A DNA stretch of 64,000 nt. It comes from Microbacterium bovistercoris. Its GTDB lineage: Bacteria; Actinomycetota; Actinomycetes; Actinomycetales; Microbacteriaceae. The stretch covers positions 1 through 64,000 of the forward strand of contig NZ_QUAB01000045.1 of NCBI RefSeq assembly GCF_003387575.1, given 5' to 3'. A program made the translations under genes and the position numbers. The notes beneath the pieces were generated by a model. The model worked only from the letters and a program-made list of their open reading frames with translations. It was not told where the DNA came from and did no database searches. This document shows, in pieces, positions 1 to 8,690 of the stretch; within the stretch, counting starts at the first letter, position 1; the number at the start of each line of letters is the position of its first letter.

Positions 1-32
1 CGGCGCCCCGGAGGACGCTCCCCGGGGCGCCG
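1..32 (-). terminator. Probable terminator of the symporter gene
   Basis: Perfect 11-bp GC-rich inverted repeat (1-11 with 22-32, 10-nt loop) lying 14 nt beyond the end of the minus-strand symporter gene. No T run follows, as is common for actinobacterial hairpins. Confidence 0.6.
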
Positions 33-45
33 TCGCCGTGGCGCA

Positions 46-1530
46 TCACTTCTCGGTGCCGACCACCGGGATCGCCTGCGTCTTCCACTCCTCGAAGTCC
101 CGATCGCCGGCCATGAAGGCATCGATCTGATCCTTCGAGGCCAGAAGCTTCGGGTCGTTGTCGAGGTATCTCTTCGTCTCGCGGGCGATCAGGCCCGACA
201 GGATGAGCAGTCCGATCAGGTTCGGGATCGCCATCAGTCCGTTCATCACGTCGGAGAACGCCCAGACCACACCCAGCTGCACCGTGCAGCCGATGAACAC
301 CACGAGCGAGAACACCACGCGGAACGGCATCACCGCGCGGCGCCCCAGCAGACGCTCGATGCAGCGCTCGCCGTAGTACGACCAGCCCAGGATCGTGGAC
401 CCGGCGAACATCACCAGACCGATCGTGACGATGTAGTGTCCCCACTCACCGGGCAGACCGTGCGAGAACGCCTCACCGGTCATGAGCGCCGGGCTGATCT
501 GCGCGCCGGTCTCGGGATCGGTCATGTCCCACACGCCGGTCGTGATGATCACCAGCCCGGTGCAGGTCACCACGATGATCGTGTCGATGAACGTCTGGGT
601 CATCGACACCAGCCCCTGACGAACGGGGTGCGTCGTCTTGGCCGCAGCCGCGGCGATCGCCGCCGACCCCATGCCGGACTCGTTGGAGAAGATGCCTCGG
701 GCGACGCCGAACTGCACGGCGATGATGATCGCCGACCCGGCGAAGCCGCCGACCGGCGCCGTGCCGGTGAACGCGTCGGTGAAGATCTGCGCGAAAGCGG
801 CGGGGACGTCGGCGATGTTGGCGATCAGGATGTAGAGGGCGCCGAGCACGTAGAAGATGATCATGATCGGCACCAGGCCGGCCGTCACGCGTCCGATCGA
901 CTTGATGCCGCCCACGAGAACCAGCATCGCGAAGGCGGTGAGGACGAGCCCCGTCACCCACGTCGGAACGCTGAAGCTGTTCTCCATGTTCGTGGCGATG
1001 GAGTTGCCCTGGGTCATGTTGCCGATGCCGAAGCAGGCGAACACCGCCGCGATCGCGAAGAACAGCGCGAGGAACTTGCCGAACCTGTTCGGGATGCCCC
1101 GCTCCAGGTAGTACTGCGGGCCGCCGGACTTCTCGCCGGCGGCATCCGTCTTGCGAAAGCGCACGCCGAGGAACGCCTCGGAGTACTTCGATGCCATGCC
1201 GAGCAGACCGGTCACCCACATCCAGAACAGCGCGCCGGGGCCGCCGATGCCGATGGCGGTCGCGACGCCCACGATGTTTCCGGTGCCGACTGTGGCGGCC
1301 AGCGCCGTGGTGAGCGCCTGGAACTGCGAGATGTCACCGTCGTCCGCGCCCGGGTCCTTACGGGTGAAGATGCCCAGGCGAAGTGCCGCACCGAGACGGA
1401 GGAACTGCAGGCCGCCCAGGCGGATGGTCAGATAGAGGCCGGTTCCGAGCAGCAGCGGGATGAGGATCCACGGTCCCCAGATCCAGGAACTGATCTTCTC
1501 GAGAACGGATTGCAGGCCGGAAAGGTCCAT
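46..1530 (-). CDS. Sodium:alanine symporter (AGCS family)
   Basis: A 494-residue integral membrane protein that should import alanine or glycine with Na+. It carries family landmarks GTGNIVG (82-88), SGGPQYY (135-141) and FSNESGMGSA (281-290), with about ten hydrophobic segments across residues 20-450. Length is normal for AGCS. The ATG start at 1530 has a good Shine-Dalgarno sequence (AGGAG, 7 nt upstream), so this is a leadered gene with its own upstream region of 89 nt. The gene ahead of it on the same strand is the DNA glycosylase; no functional link is evident. Substrate choice between alanine and glycine cannot be read from the sequence. Confidence 0.93.
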   Translation of the reverse strand: MDLSGLQSVLEKISSWIWGPWILIPLLLGTGLYLTIRLGGLQFLRLGAALRLGIFTRKDPGADDGDISQFQALTTALAATVGTGNIVGVATAIGIGGPGALFWMWVTGLLGMASKYSEAFLGVRFRKTDAAGEKSGGPQYYLERGIPNRFGKFLALFFAIAAVFACFGIGNMTQGNSIATNMENSFSVPTWVTGLVLTAFAMLVLVGGIKSIGRVTAGLVPIMIIFYVLGALYILIANIADVPAAFAQIFTDAFTGTAPVGGFAGSAIIIAVQFGVARGIFSNESGMGSAAIAAAAAKTTHPVRQGLVSMTQTFIDTIIVVTCTGLVIITTGVWDMTDPETGAQISPALMTGEAFSHGLPGEWGHYIVTIGLVMFAGSTILGWSYYGERCIERLLGRRAVMPFRVVFSLVVFIGCTVQLGVVWAFSDVMNGLMAIPNLIGLLILSGLIARETKRYLDNDPKLLASKDQIDAFMAGDRDFEEWKTQAIPVVGTEK

Positions 1531-1619
1531 GGGATCTCCTGTCGCGTCGTTGCAGAGGACCCCGTCATCTTTTCACAGCGTGCTCTCAGGCTTGCATCCT
1601 CCGTGCGGTGAGTCGAGGA

Positions 1620-2618
1620 TCAGCGCTGGCAGGAAGGGCACCAGTACAGCTTCCGCGCCCCGATCTCCTCCAGTGCGATCTCCGTGCCGCACACCCGGCA
1701 CGGCAGGCCGGCCCTGTGGTACACCCAGTGCCGGTCGTCGCGACTCGCCATCGCCGCGCGGTACTCGTCCGGCGACAGGTCGTCCATGGTCATCATCTGC
1801 CCGGTCTCGACGCCGATGGCCAGCAGGCGCACCCAGTCCCGCCAGAGCTCGCGCACGACGTCCTCGGGCACCTGCTTGCCGGGAGTGTGCGGGTTCAGCC
1901 GGGCCCGGAACAGCATCTCGGCACGGTAGACGTTGCCGATCCCGCTGACGACCGCCTGATCCATCAGGAGCAGCGCGATGGGCGTGCCCTTCTTCCGCAC
2001 GGCGGCGGTGAAGCGCTCCTCGCCCTCCGCGGGGTCCCCGACGAGGGGATCCGGCCCCAGTTTCGCGATCGTGGCGAGCATCTCGTCCGGCGTCTGCACG
2101 TGGCAGGCGGTCGGGCCGCGCAGGTCGGCGCACGTCACGTCCGTGAGCAGGCGCACCCGGACCTGCCCGACCACGGGCGGCGGCCACTGGTCGCCCTCGT
2201 CCTCGAGGCCCTTGGTCTGCTCCGACATCCGGACATGCACGCGTGTGCGCCGCGGCGCCCCGATCGAGGTGAGCGAGTTCTCGCCCGCGTCGTCGAGGAT
2301 CGGGGCGTCGAGATCGGTGCCGCGCTGGTTCGTCTGTCCCATGCGCCCGTTGGCCGACGCGATCGTCGGATCGACGAGGATCTCGCCGGCGAAGTCCCAC
2401 GCGCCGTAGAGGCCGAGGTGCACGCGCAGCCACGCGTCGCCGTCGAAGCCGAGGAACATCTGCTTGCCGACGGCCTTCGCCTCGAGCAGTTCGCGCCCGC
2501 TCAGGAACTCTGCGCCCTCGGAGAAACGTCCCTGCGGACTGGAGGCGCGCACCTCACGGCCGACGAAGTTGCGGTCGAACTGACGGGCGATGCGGTGGAC
2601 GGAATGGCCCTCTGGCAT
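1620..2618 (-). CDS. nei: Fpg/Nei-family DNA glycosylase (endonuclease VIII-like)
   Basis: Bifunctional base-excision glycosylase/AP lyase of 332 residues acting on oxidised bases. The N-terminus begins M-P-E-G, giving the catalytic Pro2 and Glu3 of the family, and the C-terminus ends in a zinc finger with C307/C310 and C327/C330. The middle holds the helix-two-turn-helix region (GIGNVYRAEML). The overall pattern resembles actinobacterial Nei rather than MutM. The ATG lies one nucleotide after the rpiB stop codon, so it is almost certainly cotranscribed and translationally coupled with rpiB. Confidence 0.9.
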   Translation of the reverse strand: MPEGHSVHRIARQFDRNFVGREVRASSPQGRFSEGAEFLSGRELLEAKAVGKQMFLGFDGDAWLRVHLGLYGAWDFAGEILVDPTIASANGRMGQTNQRGTDLDAPILDDAGENSLTSIGAPRRTRVHVRMSEQTKGLEDEGDQWPPPVVGQVRVRLLTDVTCADLRGPTACHVQTPDEMLATIAKLGPDPLVGDPAEGEERFTAAVRKKGTPIALLLMDQAVVSGIGNVYRAEMLFRARLNPHTPGKQVPEDVVRELWRDWVRLLAIGVETGQMMTMDDLSPDEYRAAMASRDDRHWVYHRAGLPCRVCGTEIALEEIGARKLYWCPSCQR

Positions 2619-2619
2619 C

Positions 2620-3105
2620 TCAGGCCCGCGGGTCCGGAAGCAGAGATCCGTCGCGCTCGAAGTCGGCGATCTGACCGATCCGCCGCACGTGACGCTCCTC
2701 CTGGGAGAACGGCGTGGCGATGAAGAGGTCGATGAACGAGGTCACCTCGTCGAACGTGTGCTGACGCGCACCGATCGAGATCACGTTGGCGTCGTTGTGC
2801 TCACGGGCGAGCTCCGCCGTGGAGGCGTTCCAGACCAGTGCGGCCCGGATGCCCTCGACCTTGTTCGCGGCGATCTGCTCGCCGTTGCCCGAGCCGCCGA
2901 AGACGACGCCGAGCGCCTCGACGCCCGCCGACTGGTCGGCGACGACGGCCTGCGCCGCACGGATGCAGAACGCCGGGTAGTCGTCCAGCGCGTCGTAAGT
3001 CAGCGGCCCGTGGTCGACCACCTCGTGTCCGGCCGCGCGCAGGTGCTCCTGCAGGCGAGTGGAGAAGTCGAGTCCGGCGTGATCGGTGGCGAGGTGGATG
3101 CGCAT
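2620..3105 (-). CDS. rpiB: Ribose-5-phosphate isomerase B
   Basis: Interconverts ribose 5-phosphate and ribulose 5-phosphate in the pentose phosphate pathway; 161 residues with the chosen start. It opens MRIHLATDHAG, with the substrate-binding Asp-His, contains PAFCIRAA with the catalytic Cys, and the phosphate loop GGSGNGEQIAANK. An upstream in-frame ATG (3114) exists, but the hexamer TAGGAT (3113-3118) ends exactly 7 nt before ATG 3105, which fits a leaderless start. It is downstream of ferrochelatase and directly upstream of nei. Confidence 0.92.
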   Translation of the reverse strand: MRIHLATDHAGLDFSTRLQEHLRAAGHEVVDHGPLTYDALDDYPAFCIRAAQAVVADQSAGVEALGVVFGGSGNGEQIAANKVEGIRAALVWNASTAELAREHNDANVISIGARQHTFDEVTSFIDLFIATPFSQEERHVRRIGQIADFERDGSLLPDPRA

Positions 3106-3112
3106 GGATTTC

Positions 3113-3118
3113 ATCCTA
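3113..3118 (-). promoter_or_regulatory. -10 element TAGGAT of rpiB (leaderless)
   Basis: TAGGAT with a 7-nt gap to the ATG at 3105. No convincing -35 is seen. Confidence 0.55.
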
Positions 3119-3165
3119 TTCGGCGCGGGACCCGCCACCCCGGCGCCGACGGACTTCTCATCGCG

Positions 3166-4350
3166 TCACGGAGCGAGGCCCGCCGCGGCGGGCTTGAACC
3201 CGGCGCGAACGTTCTCGCAGCATCCAGGCCGGCAGATGTCGAACGACGGGCCCAGATCTGTCACGTGAGCGCGGTCCGCGGGGGGACGGCCCTCGAGCCG
3301 CTCCTGGACGAGGTCGACGATCCCCGCGACGAACCCGGCCGACACACCCGGTGTCGGTGTGCGGACGAAACGCAGGCCTGCACCTTCCGCCGCCTCTCGC
3401 GCCTCGGTGTCGAGGTCCCACAGCACTTCCATGTGGTCGCTCATGAATCCGACGGGTACGACCACGACGGCCTGCCGGCCCCGCTCCGAGAGTTCCTCGA
3501 TCACGTCGCAGACGTCGGGCTCGAGCCACGGCTGCGAGGCGGGGCCCGACCGCGACTGGTACACGAGCTCCCACGGCACGTCGGCGGCCGAGGGCATCAG
3601 CTGGGCGACGCGATCCATCACCCAGGCGGCCACGGCCTCGTGCTGCGCGGCATAAGCACCGCCCTCACCCCAGTCCACGTCACGGGGGCCGGAGCGCACC
3701 GCGTCGGCGGACGGAATGCTGTGCGTCGAGAAGAGCACCTGCACCGCATCCGGTGCGATCCCGTCCGCGAGGAAGCCGGAGATCGCGTCGTGCACGCCGT
3801 CCACGAACGCCTGGACGAAGCCGGGGTGATCGAAGAACGGACGGATCTTGTCGATGGTGACGACGTCCTCGTACTGCGTGCCCCCCAGGACGCGCGCGAA
3901 GTCCTCTCTGTACTGCCGGCAGCTCGAGAACGAGCTGTAGGCGCTCGTCGCGAACGCGAGCAGCGTCGTGTGGCCGTTCGCCGCCGCCTCTGCGACGGCG
4001 TCCTCCAGGTACGGGGCCCAGTTGCGATTGCCCCAGTACACGGGCAGATCGATCGAACGTGCGGCGAGCTCCTGCTCCAGTGCCGCCTTCAGCGCCCTGT
4101 TCTGACCGTTGATGGGGCTCACGCCCCCGAAGTGGCGATAGTGATGCGCCACCTCTTCAAGACGCTCGTCGGGGATCCCCCGCCCGCGGGTGACGTTGCG
4201 CAGGAACGGGATCACATCGTCCTGCCCTTCGGGGCCGCCGAAGCCGGCCAGCAGGATCGCGTCGTAGGCGACGGGGGACTCCACGTAGGGCGCGCCGGAG
4301 GCGGCTGCGGCGGAGGCGAACGGAACGGAATCGACAGGGTTGGCGGTCAC
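3166..4350 (-). CDS. hemH: Ferrochelatase (coproporphyrin ferrochelatase type)
   Basis: Inserts ferrous iron into the porphyrin; in Actinobacteria this enzyme normally works on coproporphyrin III (CpfC) ahead of the final decarboxylation. The 394-residue protein has the family blocks LLAGFGGPEG (33-42), the GGVSPING segment (75-82), FSTHSIP (207-213) and VPVGFMSDHMEVLWDLD. Cys144, Cys373, Cys377 and Cys378 occur where actinobacterial ferrochelatases place [2Fe-2S] ligands (one mid-protein, the rest near the C-terminus), so a cluster is plausible but unproven. The start is GTG at 4350. It probably heads the hemH-rpiB-nei group. Confidence 0.92.
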   Translation of the reverse strand: MTANPVDSVPFASAAAASGAPYVESPVAYDAILLAGFGGPEGQDDVIPFLRNVTRGRGIPDERLEEVAHHYRHFGGVSPINGQNRALKAALEQELAARSIDLPVYWGNRNWAPYLEDAVAEAAANGHTTLLAFATSAYSSFSSCRQYREDFARVLGGTQYEDVVTIDKIRPFFDHPGFVQAFVDGVHDAISGFLADGIAPDAVQVLFSTHSIPSADAVRSGPRDVDWGEGGAYAAQHEAVAAWVMDRVAQLMPSAADVPWELVYQSRSGPASQPWLEPDVCDVIEELSERGRQAVVVVPVGFMSDHMEVLWDLDTEAREAAEGAGLRFVRTPTPGVSAGFVAGIVDLVQERLEGRPPADRAHVTDLGPSFDICRPGCCENVRAGFKPAAAGLAP

Positions 4351-4426
4351 CCGACCATACTTCCACCGCTCCCTATGACTGGCCCGATCTCCGGCGCCGT
4401 GGAATTCGGCGGCGCGGATGCCTGGC

Positions 4427-4432
4427 GTAGGC
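4427..4432 (+). promoter_or_regulatory. -10-like hexamer upstream of pepN
   Basis: TAGGCT (4427-4432) in the divergent hemH/pepN spacer. Transcription would start near 4439, giving a leader of about 64 nt before the GTG at 4503. Confidence 0.4.
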
Positions 4433-4502
4433 TGTCATGGTTGCCGTCGGCGCCAGCAGCGCCGGACCGTGGCGACACCCCCTCACCACTGGGAGAACAG
4501 CT

Positions 4503-7073
4503 GTGCCTGGAGAGAACCTCACCCGCATCGAAGCGCAGGAGCGCCGCGACGTCATCGACACGCAGTCCTATGAGGTCACCCTCGACCTCACCAAGGGCGA
4601 AGAGGTGTTCGGGTCGCGCAGCGTCGTGCGCTTCACGGCGACGCCGGGGGCCTTCACCTTCATCGACCTCATCGCCCGCGACGTGCGCGAGATCTCGCTC
4701 AACGGAGAGCAGCTCGACCCCAGCGCGGTGTTCGCGGACTCGCGCATCGCGCTTTCCGACCTGCAGGCGGAGAACGTGCTGGTCGTGGACGCCGACTGCC
4801 TGTACACGAACACCGGTGAGGGCCTGCACCGCTTCGTGGACCCCGTCGACGGTGAGGTCTACCTCTACTCCCAGTTCGAGGTGCCGGACTCCCGGCGCGT
4901 GTTCGCGGTCTTCGAGCAGCCCGATCTGAAGGCGACCTTCCAGTTCACGGTCACCGCCCCTGCGGCGTGGAAGGTCGTGTCGAACTCGCCGACCCCCGAG
5001 CCGATCGTTCACGACCCTTCGTCGGGCTCAGGGACCGGTCAGATCGCCACCTGGGGCTTCGAGCCCACCCCGCGCATCTCGTCGTACATCACCGCCCTCG
5101 TCGCGGGTCCCTACGAGGCGACGTTCTCGGAGCTGACCAGCGCCTCGGGCCGGGTCATCCCGCTCGGCGTCTACGGCCGCAAGAGCCTGTGGCAGCACCT
5201 GGACGCCGATTACATCTTCGACAAGACCCGGGAGGGCTTCGCGTACTTCGAGTCGAAGTTCGGCGTTCCGTACCCGTTCGCGAAGTACGACCAGCTCTTC
5301 GTCCCCGAGTTCAACGCGGGCGCCATGGAGAACGCCGGCGCCGTGACCTTCACCGAGACCTACGTGTTCCGCAGCAAGGTGACCGACGCCGTCAAGGAGC
5401 GCCGCGTCGTCACGATCCTGCATGAGCTGGCGCACATGTGGTTCGGCGACCTGGTCACCATGAAATGGTGGAACGACCTCTGGCTCAACGAGTCGTTCGC
5501 CGAGTGGGCGTCGACCATCGCCACCGCCGAGGCCACCGAGTGGACCGAGGCGTGGACCACGTTCAACGCCATGGAGAAGACCTGGGCCTACCGCCAGGAC
5601 CAGCTGCCCTCCACGCACCCCGTCGTCGCCGAGATCAACGACCTCGAGGACGTGCTGGTCAACTTCGATGGAATCACCTACGCCAAGGGCGGATCGGTGC
5701 TCAAGCAGCTGACCGCCTGGGTCGGCATCGACGCGTTCTTCGCGGGCGTCTCGGCGTACTTCCAGAAGCACTCCTGGGGCAACACCGAGTTGAGCGACCT
5801 GCTCGTCGAGCTGGAGCGCACCAGCGGCCGCGACCTCACCTCCTGGTCGAAGAAGTGGCTCGAGACCGCCGGCGTCAACACGCTCGCTCCGGTGATCGCC
5901 GAGGACTCCAGCGGAGTGATCACCCGGTTCGCCGTCACTCAGACCGCACCGGCGGACTACCCGACGATCCGCCCGCACCGCCTGGGCATCGGCTTCTACG
6001 ACCTCGACGGCGGCGCTCTGGTGCGCACCCACTACGTGGAGGTCGACGTCGACGGGGACCGCACCGAGATCCCTGAGCTGCAGGGGCTGAAGCGCCCTGC
6101 CCTGGTGCTGCTGAACGACAAGGACCTCGCCTACGCGAAGATCCGCCTCGACGACAAGTCGCTGGCCACGGCCATCGAGCACCTCTCCGACATCAGCGAC
6201 CCGCTCGCCCGCTCCCTGGTGTGGGGCGCGGCCTGGGACCAGACCCGCGACGCCGAGAGCAGCGCGAGCGACTACATCGACCTGGTGCTCGGCAACATCG
6301 GCCGCGAGACCGAGTCGACCACCATCCGCACGACACTGGCGCAGCTGGGCCTCGCCGCCTCGAGCTACGTCACTCCTTCGCAGCGTTCCGCCGCTCGCGA
6401 GAAGGTGGCCGACGGGCTGTGGGCGCTCGCGCAGAGCGCCGTCGCCGGCAGCGACAGCCAGCTGCAGCTGGTGACCGCGTTCGCGAACATCCTCGTCACC
6501 CCGGAGCACGCCGGCGTCGTCGGCCGCCTCCGGTCCGGTCAGGAGACCCTGCCGGGTCTCGAGATCGACGCGGACCTGTCCTGGCAGCTGCTGGTCGGGC
6601 TCGCCGCGGTCGGCGCGACGGATTCCGCCGCCATCGATGCCGCCCTCGCAGCCGACAACACCTCGAAGGGCGCCGAGTTCGCCGCACAGGCACGTGCTGC
6701 GCTTCCCACGGCTGACGCCAAGCAGGCGGCGTGGACGTCGCTGGTCGACAACGCCGACCTGCCGAACACGATCGTGCGCGCTGCCGCAGCAGGATTCGTG
6801 CACCCCGCGGGCGTCGAGGTCCTCAGCGACTTCGTGCCGAAGTACTTCGAGATGCTGCTGCCGATCTGGGCGTCGCGCACGTACCAGATCGCCGACTACC
6901 TCGTGGTGGGCCTGTACCCGCGCTCGCTCGCGAGCGTGGAGCTGCGGGACGCGACGCGGGCCTGGCTGTCGTCGAACCAGGATGCCGCACCCGCGCTGCG
7001 CCGTCTCGTGCACGAGAACCTCGCAGACGTCGAGCGCGCCCTCGCCGCTCAGGCCCGCGACGCCGAGGACTGA
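4503..7073 (+). CDS. pepN: Aminopeptidase N (M1 family)
   Basis: Cytoplasmic zinc aminopeptidase of 856 residues. The substrate-recognition motif GAMEN is at 273-277, and the zinc site HELAH (307-311) plus Glu330 in NESFAEW is complete. The frame is open further upstream to an ATG at 4437, but the GTG at 4503 gives the usual actinobacterial N-terminus (PGENLTRIEAQER) and has GGGAG 7 nt before it, so it is preferred. The C-terminal half (from about 440) is the helical ERAP1-like domain. It is monocistronic: a 20-bp hairpin follows directly. Confidence 0.95.
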   Translation: MPGENLTRIEAQERRDVIDTQSYEVTLDLTKGEEVFGSRSVVRFTATPGAFTFIDLIARDVREISLNGEQLDPSAVFADSRIALSDLQAENVLVVDADCLYTNTGEGLHRFVDPVDGEVYLYSQFEVPDSRRVFAVFEQPDLKATFQFTVTAPAAWKVVSNSPTPEPIVHDPSSGSGTGQIATWGFEPTPRISSYITALVAGPYEATFSELTSASGRVIPLGVYGRKSLWQHLDADYIFDKTREGFAYFESKFGVPYPFAKYDQLFVPEFNAGAMENAGAVTFTETYVFRSKVTDAVKERRVVTILHELAHMWFGDLVTMKWWNDLWLNESFAEWASTIATAEATEWTEAWTTFNAMEKTWAYRQDQLPSTHPVVAEINDLEDVLVNFDGITYAKGGSVLKQLTAWVGIDAFFAGVSAYFQKHSWGNTELSDLLVELERTSGRDLTSWSKKWLETAGVNTLAPVIAEDSSGVITRFAVTQTAPADYPTIRPHRLGIGFYDLDGGALVRTHYVEVDVDGDRTEIPELQGLKRPALVLLNDKDLAYAKIRLDDKSLATAIEHLSDISDPLARSLVWGAAWDQTRDAESSASDYIDLVLGNIGRETESTTIRTTLAQLGLAASSYVTPSQRSAAREKVADGLWALAQSAVAGSDSQLQLVTAFANILVTPEHAGVVGRLRSGQETLPGLEIDADLSWQLLVGLAAVGATDSAAIDAALAADNTSKGAEFAAQARAALPTADAKQAAWTSLVDNADLPNTIVRAAAAGFVHPAGVEVLSDFVPKYFEMLLPIWASRTYQIADYLVVGLYPRSLASVELRDATRAWLSSNQDAAPALRRLVHENLADVERALAAQARDAED

Positions 7074-7085
7074 GCTCCAGCGTCT

Positions 7086-7130
7086 CCGATGAGGCCTCTC
7101 CGCACTCAGCGTGCGGAGAGGCCTCATCGG
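7086..7130 (+). terminator. Strong terminator between pepN and mscS
   Basis: Perfect 20-bp inverted repeat (7086-7105 with 7111-7130) around a 5-nt loop, starting 12 nt after the pepN stop. Its right arm abuts the TAGGAT hexamer of mscS, so the hairpin occupies the region where a -35 would lie. Confidence 0.8.
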
Positions 7131-7136
7131 TAGGAT
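7131..7136 (+). promoter_or_regulatory. -10 element TAGGAT of mscS (leaderless)
   Basis: TAGGAT with a 7-nt gap to ATG 7144, immediately after the terminator hairpin. Confidence 0.5.
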
Positions 7137-7143
7137 CGAGGGG

Positions 7144-8226
7144 ATGATGCTCCTCCCCTTCGCTGCCGCTGACGATCCCACCGACCCCACCTTCTGGGAG
7201 ACGGTGCTGAAGGTGCTCGGCGTCGTCGGCACGAAGCTTCTGAACATCGCGATCATCGTCGCCGTCTGCATCGCGATCGCCTTCCTGCTGCGCCTGGTCA
7301 TCCGACGCGTCGTGCACCGCATCGTCGACAACGCCAAGAACAAGGCGGACGTGGCCGACACCGTCGCGCTGGAGCGCTCCCCGCTCGCGGATATGCGGCT
7401 GGTGCAGCGCACGCGCACTCTCGGAACCATCCTGCAGAACATCGTGAACGTCACCCTCGTGGTCGTGGCGCTGGTCCTCATCGTCACCACGGTGAACCCC
7501 GACATTCTCGGCTCCCTCACCCTGCTCACGGCCGCCGTCGGCGCCGGGCTCGGCTTCGGCGCGCAGAACATCGTCAAGGACGTGTTGAACGGCATGTTCA
7601 TCGTCGCCGAGGACCAGATCGGCATCGGCGATGTCGTCGACCTCGGCCTCGCCACCGGAGTGGTCGAATACGTCAGCGTCCGCATCACGCAGGTGCGTGA
7701 CGTCAACGGCACGCTCTGGTACGTCCGCAACGGCGAAGTCACCCGCATCGGCAACATGTCCCAGGGGTGGGCGCGCGCGATCGTCGATCTCGGGCTGCCG
7801 GTCGACAGCGACCTGGATGACGTCGAGCGGACCATGCTGGAGACCGCGCAGGCCCTGGCGAAGGATCCGAAGTGGCGCACCAGGATCATCGAGAAACCGG
7901 AGATCTGGGGGCTGGAGTCGATCGCGGGCGATGCCCTCGTGGTGCGCGTGGTGATCAAGACCAGGGCGAACGCCAAGGACGACGTGGCGCAGGAACTGCG
8001 CGCACGGCTGAAGAAGGCCTTCGACGAGAGGGAGATCGCCGTCCCGAGCATGGCCGCGGTCAGCCCGACAGGTCTCGAGGGCGCCCGTCGCGTGCGCGGC
8101 GCGAACCCGCCGAAGACCCGGCCCAATGCGATCACGGGCGTGCCGCCCGTCGAGCGCGGCATCTGGCGGCGCAAGAAGAGCGGCGGGACTCCCGACGGCA
8201 GCACCACGGAAGGCGGCAAGAAGTGA
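7144..8226 (+). CDS. MscS-family mechanosensitive ion channel
   Basis: A 360-residue channel expected to open under membrane tension and release solutes on hypo-osmotic shock. Three membrane segments (about 31-53, 93-117, 120-143) are followed by the pore-lining helix [20 protein letters not shown] (131-150) and the cytoplasmic beta domain and vestibule to about 310, ending in a basic tail. The ATG at 7144 is preferred over an upstream in-frame ATG (7111) that lies inside the terminator hairpin. Its TGA overlaps the GTG of the globin gene (GTGA), so the two are translationally coupled. Confidence 0.9.
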   Translation: MMLLPFAAADDPTDPTFWETVLKVLGVVGTKLLNIAIIVAVCIAIAFLLRLVIRRVVHRIVDNAKNKADVADTVALERSPLADMRLVQRTRTLGTILQNIVNVTLVVVALVLIVTTVNPDILGSLTLLTAAVGAGLGFGAQNIVKDVLNGMFIVAEDQIGIGDVVDLGLATGVVEYVSVRITQVRDVNGTLWYVRNGEVTRIGNMSQGWARAIVDLGLPVDSDLDDVERTMLETAQALAKDPKWRTRIIEKPEIWGLESIAGDALVVRVVIKTRANAKDDVAQELRARLKKAFDEREIAVPSMAAVSPTGLEGARRVRGANPPKTRPNAITGVPPVERGIWRRKKSGGTPDGSTTEGGKK

Positions 8227-8654
8227 CGTTCTACGACGAGATCGGCGGACACGAGACGTTCGAGAAGATCGCGAGCGTCTTCTACCGCGAGGTCGCGCTC
8301 GATCCTGTGCTGCGCCCGATGTACCCCGAGGAGGACCTCGGTCCCGCCGAGGACCGCCTGCGGATGTTCCTCGAGCAGTACTGGGGCGGGCCATCCACCT
8401 ACGGCGAGCAGCGCGGCCACCCCCGGCTCCGCATGCGGCACGTGCCCTTCCACGTCGACCCGGATGCGCGGGACCGCTGGCTCACGCACATGCGGACGGC
8501 GCTCGACGAGGCTCAGCTCTCTCCGCTGCACGACGCGACGTTCTGGGACTACCTGCAGCGCGCCGCGCATTCGCTCGTGAACACCTTCGAACCCTCCGGA
8601 GTCGGACCTGTGCAGCAGGCGCAGATCCGCCCCGATCTCGGTCTCACCTCGTAG
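8223..8654 (+). CDS. glbO: Truncated haemoglobin, group II (GlbO type)
   Basis: A 143-residue 2-on-2 globin that binds haem and O2; roles proposed for the family are O2 or NO/peroxide chemistry. The proximal histidine is His73 in LRMRH and the group II-specific Trp G8 is Trp86 in RDRWLTHM; the stretch [10 protein letters not shown] (53-62) is typical of this group. The GTG start overlaps the mscS stop by 4 nt. Why a globin is coupled to an MscS channel is not evident. Confidence 0.9.
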   Translation: MTFYDEIGGHETFEKIASVFYREVALDPVLRPMYPEEDLGPAEDRLRMFLEQYWGGPSTYGEQRGHPRLRMRHVPFHVDPDARDRWLTHMRTALDEAQLSPLHDATFWDYLQRAAHSLVNTFEPSGVGPVQQAQIRPDLGLTS

Positions 8655-8690
8655 CATCCGCCATTCGCATCGACGACGAAGGAGTCGCCA

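Noticed and set aside
4347..4358. Leaderless start for hemH from TATGGT
   Set aside because: The hexamer ends only 3 nt before the GTG at 4350, too close for transcription to begin at or before that codon.
2590..4929. A 779-codon plus-strand open frame opposite rpiB and hemH
   Set aside because: Shadow of the minus-strand genes with biased composition; no motif, and it runs into the start of pepN out of frame.
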